Positions 1-10,652 of a stretch of 64,000 nt of DNA are shown here, piece by piece. Position numbers and translations under genes: made by a program. Below the pieces are notes generated by a model that was not told the DNA's origin, ran no database searches, and was given only the letters and a program-made list of their open reading frames with translations. Position 1 is the first letter of the stretch, and each line of letters starts with the position of its first letter. The stretch is from Hydrogenophilales bacterium (GTDB lineage Bacteria > Pseudomonadota > Gammaproteobacteria > Burkholderiales > Thiobacillaceae): contig JADJCP010000004.1 in the NCBI GenBank assembly GCA_016703155.1, positions 186,001 to 250,000 on the forward strand. The letters run 5' to 3'.

Positions 1-91
1 CCAGACATTAATGCTCGACGACCTCGCCGAGCAACTTGCCATGGGGTTAGAGTGGATGGCACTTCCGTGGGCTCCCTGTTTATGTGTTCTG

Positions 92-110
92 GCTGGGATG
101 TTATCCCAGC
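92..110. other. Small perfect hairpin
   Basis: Arms GCTGGGAT and ATCCCAGC (8 bp, perfect) surround a 3-nt loop. There is no T-tract, so it is not a clear terminator. It lies downstream of the clpB remnant. I see no gene in 1-171; the short open frames here carry no recognisable protein signature. Confidence 0.4.
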
Positions 111-171
111 AGGCCATTACAGGCGAGCCCGCCCATGTATGGGTTGAGCCGTCTCCGCCTCGATCACCAGC

Positions 172-287
172 TCAAATGCAGTTCTCCATCACCACCCGGA
201 TGATGTCTTTGGGGACGAAGTGGCCTGCCAGGACTTCCTTGGCTAGGGGATTTCGATCTGCTGCTGGATGGCTCGCTTCAGGGGCCG
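172..287 (-). pseudogene. clpB: 3' remnant of clpB (chaperone ClpB C-terminus)
   Basis: Read on the minus strand, about 38 codons match the very C-terminal end of the disaggregase ClpB: RPLKRAIQQQIE, then NPLAKEVLAG and PKDIIRVVMEN, ending in TGA at 172-174. One A is missing in an A-run near 250-253, which shifts the frame between IE and NPLAKE. Upstream of about position 290 the similarity stops and nothing of the AAA+ domains is present, so this is an isolated tail and not a working gene. The family match is from memory of conserved ClpB sequences. Confidence 0.7.
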
Positions 288-382
288 GGTAAACTGCCAT
301 TCAATCTGAATTGCGGCTGAGCGGCCGATAACCTATGCACTGCTGACCCTGGCCACCTGACGACGGCGGTCAGCTTTGGCCG

Positions 383-541
383 GATTGTGTTGAAAAACTC
401 CCAACACGCAATTTTGGTAGGTAATTGCAGGGTGCTTCGCCCCTTCCCGGACCGCTGATCGTTGAATGTGGTGCGATTCTGAAGGTCACTTTTTCTATCA
501 GGTGGCCGTCAAAGCCAGTGTGGGAGTTTTTCAACACAATC
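383..541. mobile_element. MITE-like element with 21-bp terminal inverted repeats
   Basis: The 21 bases at 383-403 are the exact reverse complement of 521-541; the core reads TGTTGAAAAACTCC. The 159-bp segment has no coding capacity of note. The four bases GCCG occur immediately outside both ends (379-382 and 542-545), which would fit a 4-bp target duplication, although GCCG is common in GC-rich DNA. The end sequence resembles the termini of IS elements, so this may be a non-autonomous derivative. It sits 30 bp beyond the tsaC stop codon. Confidence 0.6.
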
Positions 542-571
542 GCCGAGCACCCGCCGCTGGCCACAGCCTTA

Positions 572-1111
572 CTACACCCGAAATACTCCTCCGCTCGTCG
601 GGTCGATGATCGTCGACGGCCTTCTGCGCTTGCCGACGCGCCCAGGCAACGTCCGCACGCGCGCGCCAAAGGCCTTGCGGCAGGCCGCCGTCGTGCGCAG
701 CGTGACCTGCCCGGCGCGGTTGGCGCTGGTGGAGACCAGGGCCATGCCCAGGGCGCGGCACAGGCGGGCGGCCTCGGGGTGGGCGGTGACGCGCACGGCG
801 AGCTTTTTGTGGTGGCCGGTGAGCCACTTGGGGCAATGGCGGGCGGCTGGAAGGAGCAGGGTGGTGGGGCCGGGCCAGTATTGCGGCCAGTCGGCGGGCG
901 GTTCGGCGAGGTAGGCGGCGAACTGCGCCGGGTTGCTGCCGATGAGGATGAGGCCTTTGCTCTTCGGCCGGCCCTTGAGGCGCAGGATGCGCGCCACGGC
1001 GCGGGCGTTCTTCGGGTCGCAGCCGAGGCCGTAGCAGGATTCGGTGGGGTAGGCGATGACGCCGCGCGCCAGGTGGGCGCGCAGGGCGGCGATATTGGGG
1101 AGTGGGGTCAT
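572..1111 (-). CDS. tsaC: L-threonylcarbamoyladenylate synthase, TsaC/YrdC family
   Basis: The 179-residue protein has the YrdC/Sua5 fold signature, including IAYPTESCYGLGCDP near residue 20, the KGRPKSKGLI region, and LVSTSANRAG near residue 130. This enzyme makes threonylcarbamoyl-AMP from threonine, bicarbonate and ATP for the t6A modification at position 37 of ANN-decoding tRNAs in the cytoplasm. The length is that of the short TsaC type without the Sua5 domain. It follows purD on the same strand after a REP-like sequence, and its stop is followed by the MITE-like element. Confidence 0.9.
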   Translation of the reverse strand: MTPLPNIAALRAHLARGVIAYPTESCYGLGCDPKNARAVARILRLKGRPKSKGLILIGSNPAQFAAYLAEPPADWPQYWPGPTTLLLPAARHCPKWLTGHHKKLAVRVTAHPEAARLCRALGMALVSTSANRAGQVTLRTTAACRKAFGARVRTLPGRVGKRRRPSTIIDPTSGGVFRV

Positions 1112-1137
1112 GTCGAGGCGAGCGGGCGGTCCAACGG

Positions 1138-1161
1138 ATCGCCCGCAAGCGGGCTCCTACA
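1138..1161 (-). repeat. REP-like palindromic repeat, copy 1
   Basis: Read on the minus strand this is TGTAGGAGC, a palindrome (GCCCGC TT GCGGGC type), then CGAT. It shares its head TGTAGGAGC and tail CGAT with the copy at 4584-4607, with a different but still palindromic centre. It sits just after the purD stop, a usual place for REP elements. Confidence 0.65.
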
Positions 1162-1164
1162 AGG

Positions 1165-2441
<1,277 letters not shown>

Positions 2442-2494
2442 GCTTTGGTGCCTTGTAGCGTGAATGCGTCCGAATGGACGGTGTTATCGGAAAG

Positions 2495-2773
2495 TCATGC
2501 CGCCTCGGCGAGCTTCGGGTGCCGAGCCGGCGTGCCATGCAGCATCCCGGCGACGCTGATGTCTTCGTCGATGTCGGGCCAGTGAGCGCCCAGGCCTGAA
2601 CCGTTGAATTCAAAGCGGTTGCGTTGTTCCGGCGTAGCTTCGGAGAGACGCCAGGACCAGGCCAGCGGGACGCTGACGCTGCGGCCATCGGAAAGGTCGG
2701 CGACGATGGCGTCTTCGGTGACCTTCAGCGCCACCATGCGCGGGGTGTCGTATTCAATCGCCACAGTGTTCAT
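2495..2773 (-). CDS. DUF2442 family protein
   Basis: This 92-residue protein has the DUF2442 pattern: a short beta-rich N-terminus followed by a stretch like LSDGRSVSVPLAWSWRL, then HWPDIDEDISVAGMLHG. The biochemical role is unknown. It overlaps the end of the DUF4160 gene by 20 bp. In many genomes DUF4160 and DUF2442 genes are paired, and toxin-antitoxin behaviour has been suspected from that pairing alone. Here the pair lies between purH and purD on the same strand and would be cotranscribed with them. Confidence 0.8.
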   Translation of the reverse strand: MNTVAIEYDTPRMVALKVTEDAIVADLSDGRSVSVPLAWSWRLSEATPEQRNRFEFNGSGLGAHWPDIDEDISVAGMLHGTPARHPKLAEAA

Positions 2774-2993
2774 GCCAAGCCTCCAACAATCGTTGTCGAT
2801 AGGATAGAACCAAGCGCCGGATTTGCGTCAATTCGTGCGCGGAAAAACCGTCGTTGCCGGCGAAATCCACCGGTTCAAGCCAAAATTTACACGTCATGTT
2901 TTCACGTTTCACGTGGACATGCGGCGGTTCGTTGCAGTCGAAGCTGTAGAAGAAAAAACGGTATGCGCCGGGGAGTCCACGGACCGTGGGCAT
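2754..2993 (-). CDS. DUF4160 family protein
   Basis: The 79-residue protein opens with MPTVRGLPGAYRFFFYS and contains EPPHVHVKRE and the helical RRLVLSYRQRLLEAWHEHCG end, which together are diagnostic of DUF4160. Function is unknown. The ATG at 2993 is only 5 bp from the purH stop, so translation is probably coupled to the purine operon. Together with the overlapping DUF2442 gene it forms a two-gene cassette inserted into an otherwise purely metabolic gene string. Confidence 0.8.
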   Translation of the reverse strand: MPTVRGLPGAYRFFFYSFDCNEPPHVHVKRENMTCKFWLEPVDFAGNDGFSAHELTQIRRLVLSYRQRLLEAWHEHCGD

Positions 2994-2998
2994 CGATC

Positions 2999-4552
2999 TT
3001 AGTGCCGGAAATGCCGCATACCCGTAAAGACCATGGCCATGCCATGCTCGTCGGCGGCGGCGATCACCTCGTCGTCACGCATCGAACCGCCCGGCTGGAT
3101 GACCGCGACGATGCCCGACTGGGCGGCGTTGTCGATGCCGTCGCGGAACGGGAAGAAGGCGTCCGAGGCCATGACCGAACCGGGCACCGTCAAGCCGGCG
3201 TGTTCGGCCTTGATGGCGGCGATGCGGGCGGAGTTGATGCGGCTCATCTGGCCGGCGCCGACGCCGATGGTCATGTCGCCCTTGGCGTAGACGATGGCGT
3301 TCGACTTGACGTACTTGGCGACGCGCCAGGCGAACAGCAGGTCGCGCATTTCGGCTTCGGTCGGGGCGCGCTTGGTCACTACCTTGATTTCGTTGGTGAG
3401 CGCGAGGTCTGCTTCCTGCACCAGCAGGCCGCCGTTGACGCGCTTGAAGTCGAGACGCTTGCCCGGCTCGGCGGGCCACTGTCCGCATTCCAGGACGCGC
3501 ACGTTCTTCTTGGCGGCGGCGATCTCGATGGCTTCCTGCGTGACCTTCGGGGCGATGATGACCTCGACGAACTGGCGCTCGACGATGGCCTGCATGGTCT
3601 TGGCGTCGAGTTCGCCGTTGAAGGCGATGATGCCGCCGAAGGCCGACTCGGGGTCGGTCTGGTAGGCACGGTCGTAGGCCTCCAGCAGGTTGGCGCCATA
3701 CGCCACGCCGCACGGGTTGGCGTGCTTGACGATGACGCAGGCGGGGGCGGCGTCGAACTGCTTGACGCATTCCAGCGCGGCGTCGGCGTCGCCGATGTTG
3801 TTGTAGCTGAGTTCCTTGCCCTGAAGCTGCTTCGCGGTGGCGATGCTCGCCTCCTTGGCGCCGGCCTCGACGTAGAAGGCGGCGTTCTGGTGCGGGTTCT
3901 CGCCGTAGCGCATGCCCTGCTGCTTGTTGAATTGCAGGTTGATGGTGCGCGGGAATTCGGATGCTTCCACCAGCTTGCCGAAGTGGTTGGCAATCGCGCC
4001 GTCGTAGGCGGCGGTGTGCTCGAAGGCCTTGATGGCGAGCGAGAAACGAGTCTTGTCGGTGACCGCGCCGCCGTTGGCCTTCATCTCCTCGACGACCTTG
4101 GCGTAGTCGGCCGGGTCGGTGACGATGGTGACGAAGGCATGGTTCTTGGCCGAGGAGCGCACCATGGCCGGGCCGCCGATGTCGATGTTCTCGATGGCGT
4201 CTTTCAGCGTGCAGCCGGGCTTGGACACGGTCTGCACGAACGGGTACAGGTTCACGCACACTAGGTCGATGTTGCCGATGCCGTGCGCCTGCATGGTGGC
4301 GACATGTTCGGGCAGGTCGCGCCGGCCGAGGATGCCGCCGTGCACTTTGGGATGCAGCGTCTTGACGCGGCCATCGAGCATTTCCGGGAAGCCGGTGTAG
4401 TCCGATACGTCGATCACCGGCAGGCCGGCGTCGCGAATGGCCTTGGCGGTGCCGCCAGTGGACAGCATTTCGACGCCGGCGTTGGCGAGGGCGCGGGCGA
4501 AGTCGATGAGGCCGGTCTTGTCGGATACGGAGAGGAGAGCGCGTTTGATCAT
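2999..4552 (-). CDS. purH: Bifunctional AICAR transformylase / IMP cyclohydrolase PurH
   Basis: The intact 517-residue protein catalyses the last two steps of IMP synthesis. Residues 1 to about 130 form the MGS-like cyclohydrolase domain ([17 protein letters not shown], then [16 protein letters not shown]), and the rest is the transformylase domain with the active-site stretch [12 protein letters not shown] and the end [20 protein letters not shown]. Full family length with no frame problem, unlike the neighbouring purD and dusB. It follows fis on the same strand, the common betaproteobacterial order dusB-fis-purH. Confidence 0.97.
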   Translation of the reverse strand: MIKRALLSVSDKTGLIDFARALANAGVEMLSTGGTAKAIRDAGLPVIDVSDYTGFPEMLDGRVKTLHPKVHGGILGRRDLPEHVATMQAHGIGNIDLVCVNLYPFVQTVSKPGCTLKDAIENIDIGGPAMVRSSAKNHAFVTIVTDPADYAKVVEEMKANGGAVTDKTRFSLAIKAFEHTAAYDGAIANHFGKLVEASEFPRTINLQFNKQQGMRYGENPHQNAAFYVEAGAKEASIATAKQLQGKELSYNNIGDADAALECVKQFDAAPACVIVKHANPCGVAYGANLLEAYDRAYQTDPESAFGGIIAFNGELDAKTMQAIVERQFVEVIIAPKVTQEAIEIAAAKKNVRVLECGQWPAEPGKRLDFKRVNGGLLVQEADLALTNEIKVVTKRAPTEAEMRDLLFAWRVAKYVKSNAIVYAKGDMTIGVGAGQMSRINSARIAAIKAEHAGLTVPGSVMASDAFFPFRDGIDNAAQSGIVAVIQPGGSMRDDEVIAAADEHGMAMVFTGMRHFRH

Positions 4553-4583
4553 TTTCGTCGGTCAGTAGGGGTTGTTGATGGGC

Positions 4584-4607
4584 TGTAGGAGCGGCCTTGG
4601 CCGCGAT
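4584..4607 (+). repeat. REP-like palindromic repeat, copy 2
   Basis: TGTAGGAGC followed by a palindromic centre (CGGCC TT GGCCG) and CGAT. The head and tail are identical to copy 1 at 1138-1161, in the opposite orientation. It lies in the fis-purH spacer. Confidence 0.65.
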
Positions 4608-4625
4608 TCACGAGCACGCGTGCGC

Positions 4626-4868
4626 CTACTTTATGCCGTGTTGCAGCATCTTCTTGCGCAGGGTGTTGCGGTTGATGCCGAGGATGTCGGCGGCGCGGCT
4701 CTGGTTGCTGCCGGCATGGTTCAAGACCAGTTCCAGCACCGGTTTCTCGACGCAGTTCATGACCATTTCATGGATGCCGCCGGCGTCCTCGCCGTCCAGA
4801 TCCTTGAAATATTGCCCCAGCACCCGGCGCACGCAGGCGGCCAGCTCGTTTTCATCCACGGCATGCAT
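4626..4868 (-). CDS. fis: Fis family DNA-binding protein
   Basis: The 80-residue protein ends with the Fis helix-turn-helix (SNQSRAADILGINRNTLRKK) preceded by the dimerisation helices (VEKPVLELVLNHAG). It is a nucleoid-associated protein that bends DNA and regulates rRNA and many other promoters. It is shorter than the 98-residue enterobacterial Fis, lacking part of the N-terminal arm, as is usual in betaproteobacteria. It starts 15 bp after the dusB stop, the classical dusB-fis operon. Confidence 0.93.
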   Translation of the reverse strand: MHAVDENELAACVRRVLGQYFKDLDGEDAGGIHEMVMNCVEKPVLELVLNHAGSNQSRAADILGINRNTLRKKMLQHGIK

Positions 4869-4883
4869 TCCGTGTTCCCCTTT

Positions 4884-5907
4884 TTAGGCGGCTTCCCGCG
4901 CGGTCTCAGTGTTATCCAGATACACCAGCCTACGGTTTCTCTCGGCCGCTCGCTGGAAAAAGTCGTTCACCGCGGCGAGTTGCGCCTGGGTGCTTTCAAG
5001 CCGGTTCATGGCATGGCGAAAACCGGCGGAATCGGCGAGGCCCCGGGTGTACCAGGCGATGTGCTTGCGCGCCATGCGTACTCCGGGGATCTCGCCATAA
5101 AAACGGTACAAGTCGTCCAGATGCTCCAGCAGGATGCCGTGGATTTAAAGCACCTCGGGCGATGGCAAGGTCTCGCCGGTCGCCAGGAAATGGCCGATCT
5201 CGCGGAACAGCCAGGGACGGCCCTGGGCGGCACGGCCGATCATGACGGCATCGACGCCGGTGTATTCGAGGACGCCGCGCCTTCTCGGGTGTGGTGATGT
5301 CGCCGTTGGCGATCACCGGGATGCGCGCCTCGGCCTTCACCGCCTTGATGGTGTCGTACTCGGCCTCGCCGTGATAGGCGCAGGCGCGGGTGCGGCCGTG
5401 GATCGCCAGGGCCTGGATGCCCGATTCCTGGGCGATGCGCAGGATGCTCAGGGCGTTGCGGTTGCCCTTGTCCCAGCCGGTGCGGATCTTCAGGGTGACT
5501 GGCGCCTCGGGCACGGCCTCGACGATGGCCGAGAGGATGCGCCCGACCAGCGGCTCGTCCTGCAACAGCGCCGAGCCGGCCATGACGTTGCAGATCTTCT
5601 TCGCCGGGCAACCCATGTTGATATCGATGATCTGTGCGCCGTTGTCGACGTTGTAGCGCGCCGCCTGGGCCATCATCGCCGGGTCGGCGCCGGCGATCTG
5701 GACGCTGATCGGTTCGACCTCGCCTTCATGGTTGGCGCGCCGGCGCTTCTTCGCCGAGCCGTAGAGCAGCGAGTTCGAGGTTACCATCTCCGACACCGCC
5801 ATGCCCGCGCCAAGCCGCTTGCAGAGCTGGCGGAACGGCCGATCGGTGACGCCCGCCATGGGTGCGACGATCAGGTTGTTGCGGAGGGTGTAGGGGCCGA
5901 TGCGCAT
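4884..5907 (-). CDS. dusB: tRNA-dihydrouridine synthase DusB (frameshift and in-frame stop)
   Basis: DusB is the FMN enzyme that reduces uridine to dihydrouridine in the tRNA D-loop. Visible motifs are APMAGVTDRPFR, SEMV, the catalytic NMGCPAKKICN and PVIANGDITTPEKA. At about 5275 the frame slips (two bases short, or one extra) and continues as VLEYTGVDAVMIGRAAQGRPW. In that frame a TAA at 5145-5147 replaces an expected Glu codon (PEVL-stop-IHGILLEHLDD), after which YRFYGEIPGVRMARKHIAWY continues to the stop at 4884. Reconstructed length is about 340 residues, normal for the family. Either two sequence errors or an inactive gene. Confidence 0.85.
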
Positions 5908-6092
5908 GACGGTAGGGTTACAGGCAAGGGGGCGGATTCTACCCTTATCGTTATTAGGGTAAAAGCGTGGCCGCCAAGCCAGACGGGACGCGCCTTGCGG
6001 CCGGGCGCCAAATTGGTGCGCCGGTGGTTACGGGTTCATGGGGCGCGATACGCGGTGACAAGCGTCACGTCTCTGCGGCATGATCCGGCGCC

Positions 6093-7568
6093 ATGAATCA
6101 TCGATACTCGACACTCTTCCGAATCACGCGCGACTGGGGGCTGCCGCCGATCCTCGGGGTGCTGAGCGCCCTCGGCTTCGCGCCGGTGCATGTCTTTCCG
6201 CTGCCGATCATCTGTGTGGCGCTGCTGTTTATAAGCGTACGGCATAACCTGAGCTGGGCCTTCTCCCGTGCCTATCTGTTCGGTCTGGGCTGGTTCCTGG
6301 CCGGCGTATCCTGGGTCTATATCAGCCTGCACGATATGGGCCAGTTGCCCGCGCCTATCGCCGTTGTGGCAACGCTGGGCTTCTCGATGTTGCTGGCGCT
6401 GTTCCCGGCGCTGGCAATCTGGTTGCCGGTGCGCGCCAACCTCGGTGACCGATGGCGCTGGCTGCTGCTTGCGCCACTCCTCTGGGCACTCATGGAATGG
6501 CTGCGCGGCTGGCTGCTGACGGGCTTTCCCTGGCAGGCCATCGGCTACTCGCAAGTGCCGTGGAGCCCCCTGGCCGGGTATGCGCCCATCCTCGGGGTCT
6601 ATGGCGTGTCCTGGCTGGCGGCGCTCAGCGCCGGCTTCCTGGCCTTGCGCTGGCGCGCCGGCTGGCTGCTGCTGGGGCTGCTCTGGCTGGGGGGCTACGG
6701 GCTGCAACGCGTTGAATGGACCCATCCGGTGGGCAAGCCGATCAGCGTCAGCATGGTGCAGGGAAACATCTCACAGGAGACCAAGTTCCTCCCGGAGAAG
6801 CTCGCCGAAACCCTGGCCATGTATCGCCAGAAGGTGGTCGACAGCGAGACCCGCCTGGTGATCCTGCCCGAGACCGCCTTGCCGGTATTCATCGAAGAAC
6901 TGCCGAAATGGTTTCTTGAAGAACTGGCCGAACCGATGCGCGCCCGCGGCGGCGACCTGATCACCGGGATCGCCGAACAGGAAAGCGGCGAGCGCTATTA
7001 CAACAGTATGATCTCGCTGGGCAGTTCGCCCCAGCAGCGCTTCCGCAAGGTGCATCTGGTGCCGTTCGGCGAGTTCGTGCCGTTCGGTTTCCGCTGGCTG
7101 GTGAACATGATGCAGATCCCCTTGGGCGACTTCACCCGGGGCCAGCCGGGCCAGCCGCCGATGGCCCTCTCCGGACAGAAGCTGGCGGTGAACATCTGCT
7201 ACGAAGATGTCTTCGGCGAGGAACTGATCCACGCCCTGCCGGCGGCGACGCTGATGGTCAACGCCAGCAACGACGCCTGGTTCGGCAACTCCTTCGCGCC
7301 CTGGCAGCACTTGCAGATCGGCCAGATGCGCGCCCTGGAAACCGGCCGGGTCTGGCTCAAGGCCAACAACACCGGCATCACCGCCATCGTCGACGAAAAG
7401 GGGCATGTCGTCGAACGCCTCGAACCGTTCACCCGCGACGTCCTGGTCGGCCAGGTGCAGGGCCGTCAGGGCATGACGCCCTACGCCCACTGGGGCAATT
7501 TCGCCTTTCTGGGGCTGAGCGCCGCCGGCCTGCTGCTGGCCTGGCTCCGGGCTCGGCGGCGCGGGTAA
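6093..7568 (+). CDS. lnt: Apolipoprotein N-acyltransferase Lnt
   Basis: This 491-residue inner-membrane enzyme transfers an acyl chain from phospholipid to the N-terminal Cys of apolipoproteins, the last step of lipoprotein maturation. About six transmembrane helices occupy residues 1-200 and one more lies at the C-terminus. The nitrilase-like periplasmic domain between them carries the expected triad: Glu260 in LPETALPVF, Lys319 in RKVHLVPFGEF, and Cys369 in NICYEDVFGE. It is divergent from dusB. The lipoprotein enzyme lgt also lies in this window, at 16.2-17.0 kb. Confidence 0.95.
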   Translation: MNHRYSTLFRITRDWGLPPILGVLSALGFAPVHVFPLPIICVALLFISVRHNLSWAFSRAYLFGLGWFLAGVSWVYISLHDMGQLPAPIAVVATLGFSMLLALFPALAIWLPVRANLGDRWRWLLLAPLLWALMEWLRGWLLTGFPWQAIGYSQVPWSPLAGYAPILGVYGVSWLAALSAGFLALRWRAGWLLLGLLWLGGYGLQRVEWTHPVGKPISVSMVQGNISQETKFLPEKLAETLAMYRQKVVDSETRLVILPETALPVFIEELPKWFLEELAEPMRARGGDLITGIAEQESGERYYNSMISLGSSPQQRFRKVHLVPFGEFVPFGFRWLVNMMQIPLGDFTRGQPGQPPMALSGQKLAVNICYEDVFGEELIHALPAATLMVNASNDAWFGNSFAPWQHLQIGQMRALETGRVWLKANNTGITAIVDEKGHVVERLEPFTRDVLVGQVQGRQGMTPYAHWGNFAFLGLSAAGLLLAWLRARRRG

Positions 7569-7599
7569 AATGCGCTGATTCGTTGCCACCCGAGCCGTC

Positions 7600-8673
7600 A
7601 TGAGCCAACCCGTATTGAACACCCCCGTCCGCCTCACCCACCTGTCGCATGGCGGCGGTTGCGGCTGCAAGATCGCCCCGGCGGTGCTGGAACAGATCCT
7701 CGCCGCGACGCCCTTCGCCAAGGGCCTGGCGAGCAGTTATCCCGATCTGCTGGTGGGCATCGAGTCGAGCGACGACGCCGCCGTCTGGAAACTCAACGAG
7801 ACCCAGGCCATCGTCGCCACCACCGATTTCTTCATGCCCATCGTCGACGACCCCTTCGTTTTCGGTCAGATCGCCGCGACCAACGCCATTTCCGACGTCT
7901 ACGCCATGGGCGGCCGGCCGCTGTTCGCGCTGGCCCTGGTCGGCATGCCCATCGACAAGCTGCCGCACGAGACCATCCGCGCCATTCTCGCTGGCGGTGA
8001 GGCCGCCGCCAGGGCGGCCGGCATGCCCATCGCCGGCGGCCATTCCATCGACTCGCAGGAACCGATCTACGGCCTGGTGGCCATCGGCGTCGTCGACCCG
8101 CGCCGGATCAAGAAGAACAGCGCCGCCCAGGCCGGTGACGTGCTCATCCTCGGCAAGGGACTGGGTGTCGGTATCTACTCGGCGGCGCTGAAGAAGGACG
8201 CCCTGCCGGCCGAGGCTTACGCCGCCATGGTGGCCTCGACGACGCAACTCAACACGCCGGGCGCCGAACTGGGCGAACTGGACGACGTGCATGCCCTGAC
8301 CGACGTCACCGGTTTCGGTCTGCTCGGACACGGCCTGGAACTCGCCAGGGGCTCGGGCCTGACGGTCCATATCGAGTTTGCCAGGTTGCCGGTGCTGCCC
8401 GGTGCGGCGGAACTGGCGCAAGCCGGTTTCGTCACCGGCGCCAGCGGCCGGAACTGGGCCAGTTACGGCGATGGCGTGCGCCTCTTCGAAGGCTGCCAGG
8501 ACTGGCAGCAGGCCATCCTCACCGATCCGCAAACCAGCGGCGGCCTGCTGGTGAGTTGCGCACCGGAGGCGGTCGAGACAGTTCTGGGGGTGTTCCGCCG
8601 GCGCGGTTGTGCGCACACCGCCGTCATCGGCCGCCTGGAAGCGGGCCCCGCCGAGGTCGTGGTCGGAGCCTAA
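7600..8673 (+). CDS. selD: Selenide, water dikinase SelD
   Basis: SelD makes selenophosphate from selenide and ATP for selenocysteine and 2-selenouridine synthesis. The protein is 357 residues; the N-terminal motif SHGGGCGCK supplies Cys21 and Lys24 at the catalytic positions, so it is the Cys form and not the selenocysteine form. Other AIR-synthase-fold signatures are [29 protein letters not shown] and [11 protein letters not shown]. It begins 31 bp after lnt and its last codons overlap the convergent maturation protease gene by 4 bp. No selenoprotein gene was recognised in the window, and the adjacent hydrogenase uses Cys. Confidence 0.96.
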   Translation: MSQPVLNTPVRLTHLSHGGGCGCKIAPAVLEQILAATPFAKGLASSYPDLLVGIESSDDAAVWKLNETQAIVATTDFFMPIVDDPFVFGQIAATNAISDVYAMGGRPLFALALVGMPIDKLPHETIRAILAGGEAAARAAGMPIAGGHSIDSQEPIYGLVAIGVVDPRRIKKNSAAQAGDVLILGKGLGVGIYSAALKKDALPAEAYAAMVASTTQLNTPGAELGELDDVHALTDVTGFGLLGHGLELARGSGLTVHIEFARLPVLPGAAELAQAGFVTGASGRNWASYGDGVRLFEGCQDWQQAILTDPQTSGGLLVSCAPEAVETVLGVFRRRGCAHTAVIGRLEAGPAEVVVGA

Positions 8674-9152
8674 GCCGCCAGCCAGGCCTGGATCTGGCGG
8701 GTTGCCTCGGGGATCGCCCGGGCCACGGCGGCACTCAATGTTTCGCCGAACTCGAACTCCGGCGCGGCCTCGATGCCGACGACATGAATCTCGTCCGGCA
8801 GGTCGACGCCAAGTTGCCGACCTAGAATCAGGGCCGAGGTCAGGCTCAGGTCATGCACCGAGGCGGTGTGGTGGCTGGAGCGGTCGGCCATCTCCGCCGC
8901 CGTCATGCGTTGCACGGCACCGATCTCGGCGCCGCTCACCACGGCGTCGACAATCAGGCAGCGCCGGTAGCCGGCGAGATGTTCCATCAGCGCCATGCCG
9001 CCGAGGGAAAGGCACAACACATCGACATCCGGGTCGTCGAGATCGGCGCGCAGCGATTCGGCGACGCGCCAGCCGACGCCGTCGTCGCCGAGGATGGGAT
9101 TGCCCAGGCCGACCACCAGGGTGGTTGGGCCGGCCTGTTCGACGGCGTTCAC
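8670..9152 (-). CDS. Hydrogenase maturation protease
   Basis: The 160-residue protein has the HybD/HycI-family fold signature: [18 protein letters not shown] at the N-terminus, with the acidic nickel-sensing positions, then [11 protein letters not shown], and [12 protein letters not shown] carrying the conserved His. Such endopeptidases remove the C-terminal extension of a NiFe hydrogenase large subunit after nickel insertion. The start overlaps the mvhA stop by 4 bp, so its substrate is very likely that adjacent subunit, which carries a 25-residue extension after its DPCLGCATH motif. Confidence 0.92.
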   Translation of the reverse strand: MNAVEQAGPTTLVVGLGNPILGDDGVGWRVAESLRADLDDPDVDVLCLSLGGMALMEHLAGYRRCLIVDAVVSGAEIGAVQRMTAAEMADRSSHHTASVHDLSLTSALILGRQLGVDLPDEIHVVGIEAAPEFEFGETLSAAVARAIPEATRQIQAWLAA

Positions 9153-10605
9153 GAGCGCACCACCTCGATCACCTCCCCGGCCGCATCGTGTATCGATACC
9201 TGTAACGGAATCTTGCCCGGCAAGGAATGGGTGGCGCAGCCCAGGCAGGGGTCATAGGCACGGTAGGCCATCTCGATGCGGTTCAACAAACCTTCCGTGA
9301 CCACCGTTCCGGCCTTGATCAGCGATTTCGCCGCCTTGCCGATGGACAGGCTCATGGCGGCGTTGTTGTTGGTGGTGCCGACCACCAGATTGACCATGGT
9401 CAGCAGGCCTCTTTCGTCGGTACGGTAGTGGTGCGTCAGCGTGCCGCGCGGTGCTCGACGATGCCGACCCCTTCGGTCGGCGTGGCGGTAGGCAGGGGCG
9501 CGCACGTCCGGCGAGGTGATCTCCGGATCGGTGGCCAGTTGCACCCAGCGCTCGGCGGCGTAGAGCAGCTCGATCAGGCGCGCCCAGTGGATGGCCAGGC
9601 GGCTATGGGCCGGCTTGCCCAGGGTGGCGACGAACTTCTCATATTCGGCCTGGGCCAGCGGGTAGCCATGCCGTCCGAGACGTTGAGGCGCGAAAGCGGC
9701 GTGGCCATGTAGACGCCGGACTCGGCGCCGTCGGCGAAGCCCTTCCAGCCGACCTTCTTCAAGTACGGGAATTTCAGATAGCTCCAGGGTTCGACGCGTT
9801 CGGCGATCCAGTCGGTGTAGTCGTTGGGGGCATACATGCCGTGCAGCGTGCCATCCGGGCCGACGATGCGCACCTTGCCGTCGTAGAAATTCACTTTGTT
9901 GTTGGCGTCCACCAGGCCCATGTAGTAGGTCTTGTGGGTGTAGGCATCGCCCAGGATCAAGGCCAGGTATTCCGGGTTGCCGAGCACCATGTCGTGGAAT
10001 ACCTGCAAGGCGAACTGGCCGAATTCCACGGCCCAGCGGCCCATCTTTTCGATCTCCTTGCGCTCGTCTTCGGAGATCGCCTTGGTCATGCCGCCCGGCA
10101 CGGCGGTGCAGGGGTGCACCTTGCGACCGCCGATGATCTCCACCGTGGTGTGGCCGTATTTGCGCGCCTGGATCACCTTGCCGCCGATCTCCAGTCCGAC
10201 CTTCCTGATGACGCCGAGGATGTTGCGCTCGGCCACCGGGGTATCCGGCCCCATGATGAAGTCCGGGCCGCCGAGGATGAAGAAGTGCGTCGTGTGGTCG
10301 GCGAAGAAAAAGGCGGAGTAGAGCAGTTCGCGCAGCTTCTTCGCGGCCGGCGGCGGCGTGACGCCGTAGACCGCGTCGGCGGCCTTGGCGGCGGCCATGT
10401 GGTGGGCCTCCGGGCAGACGCCGCAGATGCGGTTGGTCAGTACCGGCATTTCCTCCACCGGGCGGCCCACGCAAAAACGCTCGAAGCCGCGCAATTCAGG
10501 GACTTGCAGGTAGGCGTTGGCAACATCGCCAGCGTCGTCCAGGAAGATCTCGATCTTGCCGTGGCCTTCCAGCCGGGTCAGGGGGTCGATGGTGATGCGT
10601 TGCAT
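9149..10605 (-). CDS. mvhA: NiFe hydrogenase large subunit, MvhA-like (frameshifted)
   Basis: This is a group 3-type NiFe hydrogenase catalytic subunit. The proximal nickel ligands are in RICGVCPEAHHMAAAKA and the distal ones in DPCLGCATH, followed by an extension (SLPGKIPLQVS and onward) that the neighbouring protease should remove. The ATG at 10605 follows a GGAGTCACC ribosome site. Three slips break the frame: a missing C near 9666 (ATPLAQAEYEKF resumes in another frame), an extra C near 9496, and a missing G near 9459 (GVGIVE then APRGTLTHHYR). Corrected, it has about 485 residues, normal for MvhA. It would take electrons from H2 and pass them via MvhG and MvhD to HdrA. Confidence 0.9.
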
Positions 10606-10623
10606 GGTGACTCCTGCGGAGTG

Positions 10624-10651
10624 GTGGGTTACGGCCTTCGGCCTAACCCAC
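10624..10651. repeat. Hairpin repeat between mvhG and mvhA
   Basis: An inverted repeat, GTGGGTTA then CGGCC, a TTC loop, GGCC and TAACCCAC, fills the 47-bp mvhG-mvhA spacer. It resembles short interspersed hairpins common in beta- and gammaproteobacteria. In RNA it would form a strong stem inside the operon transcript. Confidence 0.6.
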
Positions 10652-10652
10652 C

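Noticed and set aside
11..292. 93-residue open frame at the window start
   Set aside because: It covers the clpB remnant on the opposite strand and shows no protein signature or ribosome site.
2624..4264. 546-residue open frame on the plus strand
   Set aside because: It is the antisense shadow of purH, which has full family motifs on the minus strand; the shadow protein is repetitive Gly/Val/Asp-rich sequence typical of antisense frames in GC-rich DNA.
9149..10474. 441-residue reading as a separate protein
   Set aside because: Only its last third (after about 9666) is true MvhA sequence; the first part is Arg/Gly/Pro-rich out-of-frame translation joined by a frameshift.
7600..10605. Possible selenocysteine hydrogenase because selD is adjacent
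   Set aside because: The large subunit uses Cys at both nickel motifs (RICGVC and DPCLGC), with no in-frame TGA at those positions and no SECIS-like element looked convincing.
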